Shown here: positions 8,699 to 18,375 of the stretch, piece by piece
Layout of the letters: each line of letters starts with the position of its first letter
Numbering within the stretch: the stretch's first letter is position 1
DNA from: Sediminibacterium roseum
Lineage (GTDB): Bacteria > Bacteroidota > Bacteroidia > Chitinophagales > Chitinophagaceae
Length of the DNA stretch: 64,000 nt
Assembly: GCF_009939005.1 (NCBI RefSeq)
Contig: NZ_JAACJS010000015.1
Span: 1,056,325 to 1,120,324 of the forward strand
Direction of reading: 5' to 3'
Notes under the pieces: generated by a model
Told to the model about the DNA's origin: nothing
The model's input: only the letters and a program-made list of their open reading frames with translations
The model's database searches: none
Translations under genes and position numbers: made by a program

Positions 8699-8790
8699 CA
8701 GGTTTGAAAATCATAAGTATTGGTTTGATAATCGTTACCACGTCGTACGCCATCCCACGGATCTTTGTGCGATCATTTTAAATCAATCGT

Positions 8791-9648
8791 ATGAAAATTT
8801 TAGTTACCGGCGCAACAGGGAAAGTGGGCTCAAGGCTGGTTCCCCGCCTCATCGCAAACGGCCACGAAGTCCGCATCCTTGTTCGCGATGCAGCCAAAGC
8901 AAAAGCACTGATCGGCATTGGGGCAAAACCATATACAGGAGACCTGTTTAAACCTGAAAGCTTAACTGCCGCCATAGAAGGTACCGACGCTATCGTTCAC
9001 CTGGCGGCGCTGTTCCGCACCCCAGACAACCAGGCCATCACCAACACCAACCACGATGGCACCGTGATACTCGCCCATGCAGCGCTGGCGGCCGGGGTCA
9101 AAAGATTTGTTTTCACCAGCACCGGGAATGTTTACGGACCGGACCTCAGGCGCCCGGCAAGGGAAGAAGATTTCGTTGACGAAAAAGATCCGCGCGCTTA
9201 TTCATCTTCCAAAGTAACCGCAGAACGGGAACTCCTCTCGCTGCATAAAACACATGGCTTTGATGTGCGCATTCTCAGACTTTCGTTTGTGTATGGCGAC
9301 AAGGATCCTCACATTGAAGAAATCCTGCCCCTGCTCAGGAAATGGAACCGTCACTCCGGCTGGCGTATGCAGATGCTACACCACCTCGACGTGTTCCAGG
9401 GTGTAAACCTTATGCTGAAACTTGATGGACTGGACGGTGAAGTATTTAACATTGCAGACGATGCGCCTATATCGCTTTACGAACTAGCAGATTCCTTTGG
9501 TCTTGCAGGCGATTCTTTTCCTGCAGAAGAGCCCCCGTTAAAAGCCCCGTTCGAAGGCATTATGGATCTCTCTAAGATCAGGAAGGTAACAGGCTACCGT
9601 CCGTTGGTACCCAGCTATTATGTGGCGCGGGATCTGGATCTTCTGTAG
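8791..9648 (+). CDS. NAD-dependent epimerase/dehydratase family protein
   Basis: A 285-residue extended short-chain dehydrogenase-like protein. The Rossmann nucleotide motif GATGKVG occupies residues 7-13, followed by [20 protein letters not shown] (Ser/Thr of the catalytic set) and the YSSSK (YxxxK) catalytic pair. It probably acts on a nucleotide sugar or small carbonyl compound; the substrate cannot be told from sequence. At 285 residues it is somewhat shorter than classical sugar epimerases (~310-340), closer to the NmrA-like and atypical SDR members. It follows the AraC gene, its likely regulator. Confidence 0.85.
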   Translation: MKILVTGATGKVGSRLVPRLIANGHEVRILVRDAAKAKALIGIGAKPYTGDLFKPESLTAAIEGTDAIVHLAALFRTPDNQAITNTNHDGTVILAHAALAAGVKRFVFTSTGNVYGPDLRRPAREEDFVDEKDPRAYSSSKVTAERELLSLHKTHGFDVRILRLSFVYGDKDPHIEEILPLLRKWNRHSGWRMQMLHHLDVFQGVNLMLKLDGLDGEVFNIADDAPISLYELADSFGLAGDSFPAEEPPLKAPFEGIMDLSKIRKVTGYRPLVPSYYVARDLDLL

Positions 9649-9697
9649 CGGTTGATAAACGAAAGATCGGCCCATCGCATAAACGAAGCAAGGTTCG

Positions 9698-12186
9698 CTA
9701 CAAAGCCACCACCTCGTACGTTCTTCCTGCAACCGTATTAAACGTCAATACCTCTCCTATCGAGGATTTTTTGGAACGCTGGTTGGTTCCCTTCAACACG
9801 ATCGGTTGGTTGGCCCGCAATACACATTGCCCGCCTTTCCTCGACAGTATCGTAGCGGAGGCCATGGCTGCGTCGTGCCAGGTTATGTTTACAACAAAGT
9901 TCCCGCGTGCAACCAATCCCTTTACGCTGCCTTCTTTCCACGCGGCAGGTAATGCAGGTAAAAGATGGATCTCATCGTTGTGGCTCTGCAACAGCATCTC
10001 TGCAACGCCTGCCGTTCCGGCAAAGTTGCCGTCGATCTGGAAAGGCGGGTGCGCATCGAACAGGTTGGGGTAGGCGCCACCGCCGCGTCCATACTGCGTG
10101 CTGTTTTCCTTTGTTAAACGCAATAAATTTTTAAACAACAGGTAGGCATGATCTCCATCCAGCAACCTGGCCCACATGTTCACCTTCCACGCAAGACTCC
10201 AGCCGGTACCATCGTCGCCACGCAGCTCTAGGGTTCTCTTTGCAGCCTGTGCAAGCGCAGGCGTGGCAACCGGCGAAATTTCCCTGGCTGGATGCAACGC
10301 ATACAGATGCGATGTATGGCGGTGATGCGGATCCACATCCGCAAAATCTTTGTACCACTCCTGCAACTGGCCCTTGCTTCCCACCTGGTATGGATAGAGA
10401 TGGGCGAGCCTGTCGAGCAAAGTGTCGCCAAAACTTTTGTCAATGCCCAATATTTTTTCAGCAGCGATGGTGTTGTGAAAAAGATCGCGTATGATGCTCA
10501 TGTCCATCGTACTGGCTATGGAGATGGATGCTTTTTTATCGCCATCGTAAAAATTATTTTCCGGCGAGGTAGAGGGTGCGGTAACCCAACGCCCGCTGTT
10601 GTCCTTGATCAACCACTGTAAGGTAAATTCCGCTGCGCCCTTCATGAGTGGATAAGCCCTTTTCTGTAAAAAAACCTTATCTCCCGTATACAGGTAGTGC
10701 CCCCACACATGGCGCGTTAACCAGTTTCCACCCATTGGCCAGTTGGCCCATTGCGGATCGCCCTGCCCGGTACCCCTACCGGGTTGCTCAATGCCCATAT
10801 ATCTGAATTGTGGTTCACTACCCAACCCTTGTTGATGCCATAAAATTCTTTTGCGGTTTGTTTGCCTGTTACCGAGAGTTCTTTAATGAGGCCAAACAAT
10901 GGCCGGTGCAGTTCCGAAAGATTGGTGCTCTCTGCCGGCCAGTAATTCATCTGCACATTGATGTTCGTCGTATAATTACTGCTCCATGGCGCGCGCAATT
11001 GCTTGTTCCATATGCCTTGCAGGTTAGCCGGCACACTGGGCGTTCGCGAGGAAGAGATCAGCAGGTAACGGCCATATTGAAAATACAGCGCTTCCAATCC
11101 ATGATCGTTGCCCGACCCTCGATACATCTCCAATCGCTCATCTGTCGGAACCTGCGAACGGCTCTCTTTACTGCTTCCCAACTGAAGTGATACGCGGTTA
11201 AAATATTTATGAAAATCAGCGAGGTGATCTTTCAGCAGCAATGCATAACTTTTACGGGATGCTTTTTCAAGATAAGATGCCGCAAGCCGGTGTTCATCTT
11301 TTCCATTCTTATCCGGGCAAACATCATATCCATTAAAACTTGTGGCTGCAGCTAAATAAAGCATCACTTCTGATGCATTGCTGATCCTGATCCCATTCGT
11401 ATCACCAACGCTTGTTCCGCCGGTTGCAACCGCTTTCACCAACAATTCAAAACGCATACCGCGGCAACCCGTGGTATCGTCGTAAACAACAAGTTCTCTT
11501 TTGGGATTGTAATAACTCGGCTCTACATGCGCGGGCGCTTTGCCTTTCAGAACAATCGTATTATTGTTCGCCTGCAATTGGTATTTCAACTGGCTTTTTA
11601 CCGAAAGTTGCAGGTTGATCGATCCGGCTTTGTCTGCAGTGATCTTAACGACCATGATGTTGTCCGGCGCAGACACAAATACCTCCCTTCGGTAGTTCAC
11701 GCCATCAACCGTATACTTTGTTGTAGAAACTGCATCCTGTATATCCAGGTCGCGGTAGTAATTGGAAACTTCTTTATTGGCAAATGTTTGTTTCAACACA
11801 AGATCGCCCAGTGGAAGGTAACTCTCTGAATACAACCCCTGCATTTGGTGTGCAAGCTCATCTGCTTTTTTGTAATCCGATGCGAACAATGCATCGCGCA
11901 AAGGCTTCAGGTAATCCTTCGAAGCGGGGTTCACATTTTTCTTAACCGGCCCACCGCTCCACAATGTGGCTTCGTTGAGCTGAATGAGCTCTTCCGTCAC
12001 TCCACCGAATACCATACCACCCAAACGCCCGTTGCCAACTGGCAACGCTTCCGTCCATACCTGCGCGGGTTTGCTGTACCAGAGCGCCAGATCCTTCTGG
12101 GAGAATGCCTGCGACGTAAGCACAATGCAGGAAAGAAATAGCATACAGCGTTTGATTTGAAAACCCAGGCACCCTTTGATCGTCAT
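9698..12186 (-). pseudogene. GH95 family glycosidase (alpha-L-fucosidase/galactosidase type), frameshifted
   Basis: Two overlapping minus-strand frames together make one GH95 protein. The upstream part starts at ATG 12186 with a signal peptide ending near SQAFSQ and carries LPVGNGRLGGMVFGG, LNEATLWSGGP, LQGIWNKQLRAPWSSNYTTN and MNYWPAESTNLSELH. The downstream part continues with GDPQWANWPMGGNWL and STSPENNF (general acid Glu region). The switch lies at about 10760-10772, in a GTAGGGGTACC stretch after DIWALSNPVG: one base appears missing, and the span (2489 bases) becomes exactly 830 codons with one base added. GH95 enzymes release alpha-L-fucose or alpha-L-galactose from glycans outside the cytoplasm. 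Either a real pseudogene or an assembly indel in the G run. Confidence 0.85.
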
Positions 12187-12349
12187 TTTTTTTGTTTGAA
12201 TGAATTGAGAATAGTCCGCTTCTCCATGGTCAACGCCGCCTGTCAAATATATCTATTACGGTTGACATCAAAACAGCGGCGCTCCCGGTAAATTCCAGTC
12301 CTGCTTCGTTTAGCCCTGAGATTGGTTATCTTTAGAAAACCTCCTGTTT

Positions 12350-14371
12350 ATGAATAAACACATTTTGCTTTTTGCAGCAATGGCCTCGCTGCTGGCCTGC
12401 AGGCAACAAAACAAAGACCAGCAGAAGGGATTTGTTGATGTAAACGGCATTGATTCCACCATCAAACCCGGTGACAATTTCTTTCGCTATGTAAACGGAA
12501 AATGGGACGATACGGCAAAGATCGCCGACGACCAGTCTGGTGTTGGCTCCTATTCGTTCCTCAATATCCCGCAAAAACAATTGCTGCAAAACATCCTCGA
12601 CAGCGTTTCGCAAGGAACACACACAACAGGAAGCATTGACCAGAAAGTGGGTGATTTTTATGCTTCGGGGATGGACACAACTACGATCAATAAACGCAAC
12701 TACCAACCCATTCAACCGATCCTCACACGCATCGATGCCATCACCGATGTAAATGCGCTTGTGAAATTTGCAGGAGACGAAATGAAAACAGGCAATGCTT
12801 CCATCATCGGGTTTGGCATCTCGCCCGACGACAAGAACAGCAGTATCAACATTGCGCACCTATACCAGACAGGGACCAATCTCCCGAACAGGGATTATTA
12901 TTTCAAAACGGATTCAAACACTTTGCACATCCAGCGCGCGTACCAGGTATACATCAGCAAATTGTTCCGGCTCATCGGTGCCGATGCAGCAGTTGCTGAT
13001 AAAAACTCCGCCATCGTGTACAATATAGAAAAGCAACTGGCCACCGCGCACAAAACAAATATTGAATTGAGGGATGTTAAAGCAAACTACAACAAATGGC
13101 CCGTTGCCGTTCTCAACCAGAAACATTCCAACATCGGTTGGAACAATTTTCTCAGCAACATCGGCGCAAAAACAGATTCGATCGATGTGGCGCAGCCCGC
13201 TTACTATGATAAACTGAACGCATTGCTAACATCGATCCCGATCAGCGATTGGAAAATTTACATGAAAGCAAATACGCTGGCAAATTATGCCAACGCGCTG
13301 GACAAATCTTTTGTGGATGCATCCTTTGAGTTTGACAAAGTATTATCGGGGCAGGCCACGCAAAAAACGCGTAAACAGGTGATGACGCAGAATGTTGACA
13401 GGCTCCTGGGCCAGGCACTGGGCCAGCTCTATGTTAAAAGATACTTTAACGAAGATGCTAAAAAAAGGGTGCTCGACCTTGTGAACAACCTGCAGAAATC
13501 CTTCGAGAACAGGATCAATCACCTCGACTGGATGAGCGACAGCACAAAACAAAAAGCAAAAGAAAAACTTTACGCCATCACCAAAAAGATCGGTTACCCG
13601 GATAAATGGCGCGACTATGACAAAGTTAACATCAACCGGGGCACCTACTTTGAGAACCTTGTTTCCATCAATCAAAATGACTTCAATTTTCAACTTGCCA
13701 AGTTGAATAAACCGGTAGACCGCTCAGAGTGGGGAACAACGCCTTCTACGGTAACGGCCTATTACAATCCTTCATTCAACGAGATCGTTTTCCCTGCGGG
13801 TATACTGCAGTTCCCTTATTTTGATTTTGAAGCAGATGATGCGATCAATTATGGCGGGATCGGTATGGTAATCGGCCACGAAATGACACATGCCTTCGAC
13901 GACCAGGGCGCGCAGTACGATAAAGAAGGGAACGTAAAGAACTGGTGGGCAAAAGAGGACTATGAAAAATTTACGGCCAAAACAAAAAGTGTAATAGATC
14001 TCTACAGTTCGTTTACGGTGCTCGACACCATGCACATCAAAGGCGCATTAACAGTAGGTGAAAATACAGCAGACAATGGCGGCGTGGCCATTGCCTATGA
14101 TGCATTTAAAATGACGAGACAAGGCAAAGACACCACGAAGATCGATGGCTTTACACCTGACCAGCGTTTCTTCTTATCCATCGCAAGGATCTGGCGCGTA
14201 AAAGTGAGAGATGCTTTTCTCCGAACCTACGTAAACAACAACCCACACTCACCCGCTATGTGGCGCGTGAACGGTCCGCTGATGAATATGCCCGCTTTCT
14301 ACAAAGCCTTCAATGTACAACCGGGTGATAAAAATTATAAAGCAGAAGCCGACCGGATAAAAATATGGTAA
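12350..14371 (+). CDS. M13 family zinc metallopeptidase (neprilysin/PepO-like), lipoprotein
   Basis: A 673-residue peptidase, the usual M13 length. A lipoprotein signal peptide ends in the lipobox LLAC, so it is probably anchored to a membrane facing the periplasm or surface. The M13 N-terminal domain begins with PGDNFFRYVNGKW; the zinc site is HEMTH (His510, Glu511, His514) with the third ligand Glu571 in GENTADNGG, and the family's C-terminal motif VKVRDAFLRTYVNNNPHSPA is present. It cleaves short peptides. It stands alone between divergent and convergent genes and ends at a strong bidirectional terminator. Confidence 0.93.
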   Translation: MNKHILLFAAMASLLACRQQNKDQQKGFVDVNGIDSTIKPGDNFFRYVNGKWDDTAKIADDQSGVGSYSFLNIPQKQLLQNILDSVSQGTHTTGSIDQKVGDFYASGMDTTTINKRNYQPIQPILTRIDAITDVNALVKFAGDEMKTGNASIIGFGISPDDKNSSINIAHLYQTGTNLPNRDYYFKTDSNTLHIQRAYQVYISKLFRLIGADAAVADKNSAIVYNIEKQLATAHKTNIELRDVKANYNKWPVAVLNQKHSNIGWNNFLSNIGAKTDSIDVAQPAYYDKLNALLTSIPISDWKIYMKANTLANYANALDKSFVDASFEFDKVLSGQATQKTRKQVMTQNVDRLLGQALGQLYVKRYFNEDAKKRVLDLVNNLQKSFENRINHLDWMSDSTKQKAKEKLYAITKKIGYPDKWRDYDKVNINRGTYFENLVSINQNDFNFQLAKLNKPVDRSEWGTTPSTVTAYYNPSFNEIVFPAGILQFPYFDFEADDAINYGGIGMVIGHEMTHAFDDQGAQYDKEGNVKNWWAKEDYEKFTAKTKSVIDLYSSFTVLDTMHIKGALTVGENTADNGGVAIAYDAFKMTRQGKDTTKIDGFTPDQRFFLSIARIWRVKVRDAFLRTYVNNNPHSPAMWRVNGPLMNMPAFYKAFNVQPGDKNYKAEADRIKIW

Positions 14372-14400
14372 GAAAGCCCCGGCTCAGATGCGTGGCCAGA

Positions 14401-14437
14401 AAAAAAGGAACGTCCCGATAAAGGACGTTCCTTTTTT
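14401..14437. terminator. Bidirectional terminator
   Basis: A perfect 15-base inverted repeat (14401-14415 / 14423-14437) with a seven-base loop; the arms begin with six A and end with six T. It lies between the convergent M13 peptidase and the 3-keto-disaccharide hydrolase-like gene and serves both. Confidence 0.9.
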
Positions 14438-14472
14438 AATTTTTTCCTGTCTGCATCAGCACCGCAACGAAT

Positions 14473-15066
14473 CTATAATTCCGCAAGCATAATGTTCCTG
14501 TAGTTGATCGCCATTACATTACCGGGATGCAATTGCAGGCCAACAGGGCCTTTATCGGCGATCGACTCTGAAGTGTAGGTCATCACCTGTTTCCCATTGA
14601 GCCAAACCGTGTAGGTTTTATCGATCACCTGTACCTTCATGGTGTTCCATTCTTTTTCTTTCAGGATGTTTTTCACATCTGCCTCTACCGGATATTTTAG
14701 CTTGGGAAGATAAGGCGATCCCGTAAGGTCACGCTTCAAAGAACCGGAGATGCCGATCTGGATCTGGTCGTTTTCCGAACGTAAAAAGATCCCGGAATCC
14801 ACCGTTCCATCCACCATCAGGAACTCTGCACTGATCACAAAATTCCTGTATTGTTGTTTCGTCCAGAGTATGCTGCCTTTCCTCGACGTATCGCTTTTTA
14901 CATAAAGAACGCCATCACGCGCTGTCCAGTTGTCGCGGTTGTTATCCGGAACAACCCAGCCATCCAGGTCTTTCCCATTGAATATTTTTTTCAACGATGG
15001 CTCATGTGCATTTGCGGCAGACCGGATGGCAAGCATCGCAACAACAAGGAATATAATTTTTTTCAT
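14473..15066 (-). CDS. 3-keto-disaccharide hydrolase-like (DUF1080) protein, secreted
   Basis: A 197-residue protein with an N-terminal signal peptide (cleavage after about residue 20, SAANA). The single domain is the concanavalin-like jelly roll formerly DUF1080: KKIFNGKDLDGWVVPD at the start, then WTARDGVLYVK, ISAEFLMVDGTVDSGIFLR and WNTMKVQVIDKTYTVWLNGK. Family members hydrolyse 3-keto-glycosides made by Gfo/Idh-type dehydrogenases; this one probably acts in the periplasm. A Gfo/Idh protein with a Tat signal lies 11 kb away (25442-26884), a plausible but unproven partner. Confidence 0.85.
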   Translation of the reverse strand: MKKIIFLVVAMLAIRSAANAHEPSLKKIFNGKDLDGWVVPDNNRDNWTARDGVLYVKSDTSRKGSILWTKQQYRNFVISAEFLMVDGTVDSGIFLRSENDQIQIGISGSLKRDLTGSPYLPKLKYPVEADVKNILKEKEWNTMKVQVIDKTYTVWLNGKQVMTYTSESIADKGPVGLQLHPGNVMAINYRNIMLAEL

Positions 15067-15155
15067 TCTTAAATATACTGATAAAACAAAACATTCCTGC
15101 CTACAGGCTCATTCCTCTTACTTAACAGGTGTCGGCCCACAATAAAAACGGAAGA

Positions 15156-15173
15156 GCCAGGAAAAATCCTGGC
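15156..15173 (-). terminator. Possible weak terminator
   Basis: A 7-base stem GCCAGGA / TCCTGGC around an AAAA loop, 42 bases past the stop of the M1 peptidase; on the minus strand only an interrupted T tract follows, so the call is tentative. Confidence 0.4.
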
Positions 15174-15214
15174 CCTTTCCTCATTGCCTGTTTATCCAAA
15201 ACCGGTGTAGACGC

Positions 15215-16912
15215 TTATTGTGCACTTGTTGTTTTTTCAACTTTTACATAATACATTTTTTCGATCGATTCGGGAGTGATCAATGCAGCCTCACCATTCG
15301 TAAGATCAGTAGACGCCCATTCCGCGGAAGGGACAAAACGCAGTGCCCGCCCGTTTAGGTTTAACAGTACAGGCAGATTAAAACCGCTCACCGCATTTGT
15401 CCACCGGTAAAACATTTTCCTTTCATTGTCGCTGAAATAATATTCAAGTTTTGGGATCTGCGTGGTGCGCAGGTATTGGTCAAACACCTTGCTGTAATCG
15501 TATTTTGAATTCCGGGAAATGTATTGTTCCACATCGGAGGAGTTCACTGTTTTGTGGTAGTATGTACTGCCGAGCCCGCGCAATATCTTCCTGAACAGCG
15601 AGTCGTTGTTCAGTCCATGCCTGATGGAATGCAGCATGTTGCTGGGTTTCGGATACATGTCGCCGCTTCCCTGCGCGTTTACATTGTATGCAGGAATTAC
15701 CGGCCTGTCGTTCCGTATGCCGCGCCTGATGCCATGATTGTAAGCGTCTGCCGCTTCTTTTCCAAAGATGCGGTCGACAAAAAGTGTTTCGCTATAATTG
15801 GTAAAACCTTCGTGTACCCACATGTCTGCGAGGTCGTTTGTGGTGAGGTTGTTCCCAAACCACTCGTGCCCGCTTTCGTGTACAATGATGAAGTCCCATT
15901 TCATTCCCCAACCCGTACCCGAGCCATCTCGACCGCCGTAGCCAAATTTGTATTTGTTACCGTAAGAAACGGCGCTCTGGTGTTCCATCCCGCTGTTGGG
16001 GGCATCGATGAGTTTGTAACCATCCTCGTAAAACGGGTAGGGCCCGAACCAATATTCAAAACTGTTCAGCATGTTGTGCACCTGGGGCGGCATATAGGTT
16101 TTTGCACGCTCGTAATTGTAATCGATCACCCAATAGCTCAGGTCAAGCGGGCCTTTTTCGCCTTTGTATTTCTCAGTAAAATTCACATACTTACCAATGT
16201 AGGGTATGATGCAATAATTACTGATCGGGTTTACCACACCCCATTTATAGGTTGCTGTGCCGTTGTTGTTGGTCTTTTTAGAAAGCATCCTGCCGTTTGC
16301 AACCGCCATCAATGTATCGGGCACCGTCATGGCAAGCGATGCGCCCAGGTCGGGTTCGTCGCTCTGGTGATCCTTGCATGGATACCACATGGATGCGCCA
16401 ACTGCTCCCTGGCAGGTAACTGTCATCCAGGGCCTTCCGAGGGAATCTTTGGTGAACGACCAGCCGCCATCCCATGGCGGTCTTGCGGCCTCGTGCACTT
16501 TTCCTCCATAATAAATATCGATGCGATGCCTCGCATCTTTTATCTGTGAAGGAAAACTTACGTGCCATGCGGTGCCATCCTTATCTTTTGTGACCGCGAG
16601 TTTCTGACGCCCGTTGTAAACAATACTGTCGATCACAAGCGGATCCTTCAGATCGATCTGCATTGGAGTGCCGTTGTTCCCGTTAACCACCTTGTAAGTG
16701 ATGGTGTTCTTTCCAGAAATGCTTTTAGCGAGGTAATCGGGCGTAACCGAAATATCATAACGGAGCACGTTCCACCAGGTTCTCTCCTTGTTGAGAAAAC
16801 CACGCAGGCTGTCTGCACGCGTATACACTTTTGCGGTTTGCGCATGCAACAATGCGCTGCAGGAAAACAGCAGGATCAATAAACAATTACGTCGGAGCAA
16901 AGGAGTGATCAT
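15215..16912 (-). CDS. M1 family aminopeptidase, secreted
   Basis: A 565-residue zinc aminopeptidase with a signal peptide (cleavage near HAQ, residue ~25). The beta-sandwich N-terminal domain spans about 40-240. The catalytic domain has the exopeptidase segment SGMEHQSAVSYG (GxMEN-like, with Gln in place of Asn after the Glu-His) and the zinc site HESGH (His345, Glu346, His349) with Glu368 in WVHEGFTNYSE. It probably trims peptides in the periplasm or at the surface. It is shorter than classical M1 enzymes, as usual for the Bacteroidota secreted group that lacks the long C-terminal helical domain. Confidence 0.9.
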   Translation of the reverse strand: MITPLLRRNCLLILLFSCSALLHAQTAKVYTRADSLRGFLNKERTWWNVLRYDISVTPDYLAKSISGKNTITYKVVNGNNGTPMQIDLKDPLVIDSIVYNGRQKLAVTKDKDGTAWHVSFPSQIKDARHRIDIYYGGKVHEAARPPWDGGWSFTKDSLGRPWMTVTCQGAVGASMWYPCKDHQSDEPDLGASLAMTVPDTLMAVANGRMLSKKTNNNGTATYKWGVVNPISNYCIIPYIGKYVNFTEKYKGEKGPLDLSYWVIDYNYERAKTYMPPQVHNMLNSFEYWFGPYPFYEDGYKLIDAPNSGMEHQSAVSYGNKYKFGYGGRDGSGTGWGMKWDFIIVHESGHEWFGNNLTTNDLADMWVHEGFTNYSETLFVDRIFGKEAADAYNHGIRRGIRNDRPVIPAYNVNAQGSGDMYPKPSNMLHSIRHGLNNDSLFRKILRGLGSTYYHKTVNSSDVEQYISRNSKYDYSKVFDQYLRTTQIPKLEYYFSDNERKMFYRWTNAVSGFNLPVLLNLNGRALRFVPSAEWASTDLTNGEAALITPESIEKMYYVKVEKTTSAQ

Positions 16913-17105
16913 GTGGTTGCTGGTTAAGTAGCTCTTTCAAATATGATCTACTTCCGCAACAATGTATGTGCATGAATTAGCACAGGCTTTACCAAAGTTG
17001 ACCAAAGCAACAGGGAAGGCGATAGATGGATCGATCTATAAATCACTCCGGCTCGCTACAAAAAGAACCAAAGCAGTATACAAAAGGCCCGGAAGAAACA
17101 AAAAT

Positions 17106-17137
17106 TTTGTGAAGTCAAATAACTACACATATATTTG
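17106..17137 (+). promoter_or_regulatory. Bacteroidota-type promoter of the ArsR operon
   Basis: TTTG at 17106-17109 followed after 20 bases by TATATTTG at 17130-17137, matching the -33 TTTG and -7 TAnnTTTG elements of Bacteroidota sigma factor promoters, 19 bases before the ArsR start codon. The match in both elements and in spacing makes it the best promoter seen in the window. Confidence 0.75.
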
Positions 17138-17152
17138 TAGCCAAATAGCTAC
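17123..17152 (+). promoter_or_regulatory. Probable ArsR operator overlapping the promoter
   Basis: Two adjacent palindromes: CTACACATA/TATTTGTAG at 17123-17140 (one mismatch) and GTAGC-N6-GCTAC at 17137-17152 (perfect arms). They cover the -7 element and the leader, the expected place for an autorepressing ArsR-family regulator. Binding is inferred. Confidence 0.6.
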
Positions 17153-17155
17153 TCA

Positions 17156-17476
17156 ATGAATTTAAGACGGGATGTGTTCCAGGCGATCGCCGACCCTACG
17201 CGCAGGGCCATATTGTTGCTCGTGGCCTCGCAATCGCTTACCGCCGGCGCAATAGCCGCAAATTTTGATACGGCGCGGCCAACGGTTTCCAGGCATCTCC
17301 AGATCCTTACGGAATGTGAATTGCTCAGGCAGGAACAGAACGGACGCGAGATCTTTTACCATACCAACGTACAAAAAATGAAAGAGGTTGCCGATTTTCT
17401 CGAACCCTTCCGTATGATGTGGGAATCGAGGTTTGACAAACTGGAATCTGTTATGAAAAAATACAAACACAAATAA
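17156..17476 (+). CDS. ArsR family winged-helix repressor
   Basis: A 106-residue regulator made of one winged helix-turn-helix domain: [18 protein letters not shown] at the start, recognition helix in [17 protein letters not shown] and the wing REIFYH. The metal-binding cysteines of SmtB/ArsR metal sensors are absent, so it belongs to the subgroup paired with SRPBCC proteins and probably senses an organic or stress signal. It heads a five-gene + strand operon, starts 19 bases after the promoter, and probably represses itself through the palindromes at 17123-17152. Confidence 0.9.
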   Translation: MNLRRDVFQAIADPTRRAILLLVASQSLTAGAIAANFDTARPTVSRHLQILTECELLRQEQNGREIFYHTNVQKMKEVADFLEPFRMMWESRFDKLESVMKKYKHK

Positions 17477-17477
17477 G

Positions 17478-17972
17478 ATGGAACAGAAAACCAAGATCCA
17501 TGCTGAAGATGGCAAACACGACCTCGTGATCACACGCGAGTTTGAGCTGCCGCTGGCACTTCTTTTCAAAGCCTATACCGAAGCAGAGATCGTTGAACAG
17601 TGGATGGGCACCAAAGTACTCAAGCTCGAAAACAAACAGCACGGCGGATACCGTTTTGAAACACCAGATGCGAAAGGGAACATCGTTGTGCGCATGCACG
17701 GGTCCATCCACGAATTCAGTGAAGAAAAAAGGATCACAAGAACATTCGAAATGGAGAACACATCATTTCCCGTTCAGCTGGAGTTTCTCGACTTTGAAGC
17801 GACCTCAGCAGATACCAGCAAACTTACCATGCACATCATTTACAGGTCTGTTGCCGACCGCGACGCAATGCTCAAACTTCCATTTGCGCAAGGCATTAAC
17901 ATGGCGCACAAACGTTTGGAAGATGTAGTTCACATGAGGATGAATAAAAAACAAAACACCGAACACTCATAA
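17478..17972 (+). CDS. SRPBCC (AHSA1-like) domain protein
   Basis: A 164-residue cytoplasmic protein with the START/SRPBCC fold of the AHSA1 group: VITREFELPLALLFKAYTEAEIVEQWMG, then GGYRFETPDAKGN and the closing helix LEDVVHMRM. Such proteins have a deep hydrophobic pocket and bind small ligands; the ligand is unknown. It begins one base after the ArsR stop codon, an arrangement common in bacteria, which suggests that the two act in one response. Confidence 0.85.
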   Translation: MEQKTKIHAEDGKHDLVITREFELPLALLFKAYTEAEIVEQWMGTKVLKLENKQHGGYRFETPDAKGNIVVRMHGSIHEFSEEKRITRTFEMENTSFPVQLEFLDFEATSADTSKLTMHIIYRSVADRDAMLKLPFAQGINMAHKRLEDVVHMRMNKKQNTEHS

Positions 17973-17981
17973 ACCTTCACC

Positions 17982-18365
17982 ATGAAAAAAAGGAACAGGA
18001 TCATCTACTGGATCGCTACCATATGGCTTTCATTGGGCATGTTGTCAACCGGCATTGTTCAACTCATTCACGTGCAGCAGGAAGCGGACCTGTTTGCCCG
18101 CCTCGGTTATCCTGCATACCTGTTAACCATGCTGGGTGCCTGGAAAATACTTGGCGTGATTGCCGTACTGGTTCCTAAATTTCCCTTGCTGAAAGAATGG
18201 GCCTACGCCGGTTTTTTCTTTGCCATGTCGGGTGCCGTGATCTCGCACCTCGCCATGAACGATGAAGCAAAAGAACTGTTCGGTCCTATATTGTTGCTTG
18301 TGCTCACCACCGTATCGTGGTATTTCAGACCTTTGAGCCGGAAAGTTGTTTCGGTCAACGCATAA
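17982..18365 (+). CDS. DoxX-like membrane protein
   Basis: A 127-residue inner-membrane protein with four predicted spans (about 8-28, 45-65, 72-92 and 98-118). The pattern IIYWIATIWLSLGMLSTGIVQLIH, LGAWKILGVIAVLVP and ISHL is that of the DoxX-like family. Its function is not established; members often sit with SRPBCC and ArsR genes as here. It starts nine bases after the SRPBCC gene. Confidence 0.85.
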   Translation: MKKRNRIIYWIATIWLSLGMLSTGIVQLIHVQQEADLFARLGYPAYLLTMLGAWKILGVIAVLVPKFPLLKEWAYAGFFFAMSGAVISHLAMNDEAKELFGPILLLVLTTVSWYFRPLSRKVVSVNA

Positions 18366-18375
18366 AACAAATCCC

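Noticed and set aside
15524-16549. Long + strand open frame (341 codons) opposite the M1 peptidase
   Set aside because: It lies fully antisense to a clear peptidase with catalytic motifs and reads as a shadow of its codon bias.
16962-17159. 65-codon + strand open frame before the ArsR gene
   Set aside because: It covers the promoter and operator of the ArsR operon, is very Lys/Arg-rich and has no protein-like pattern.
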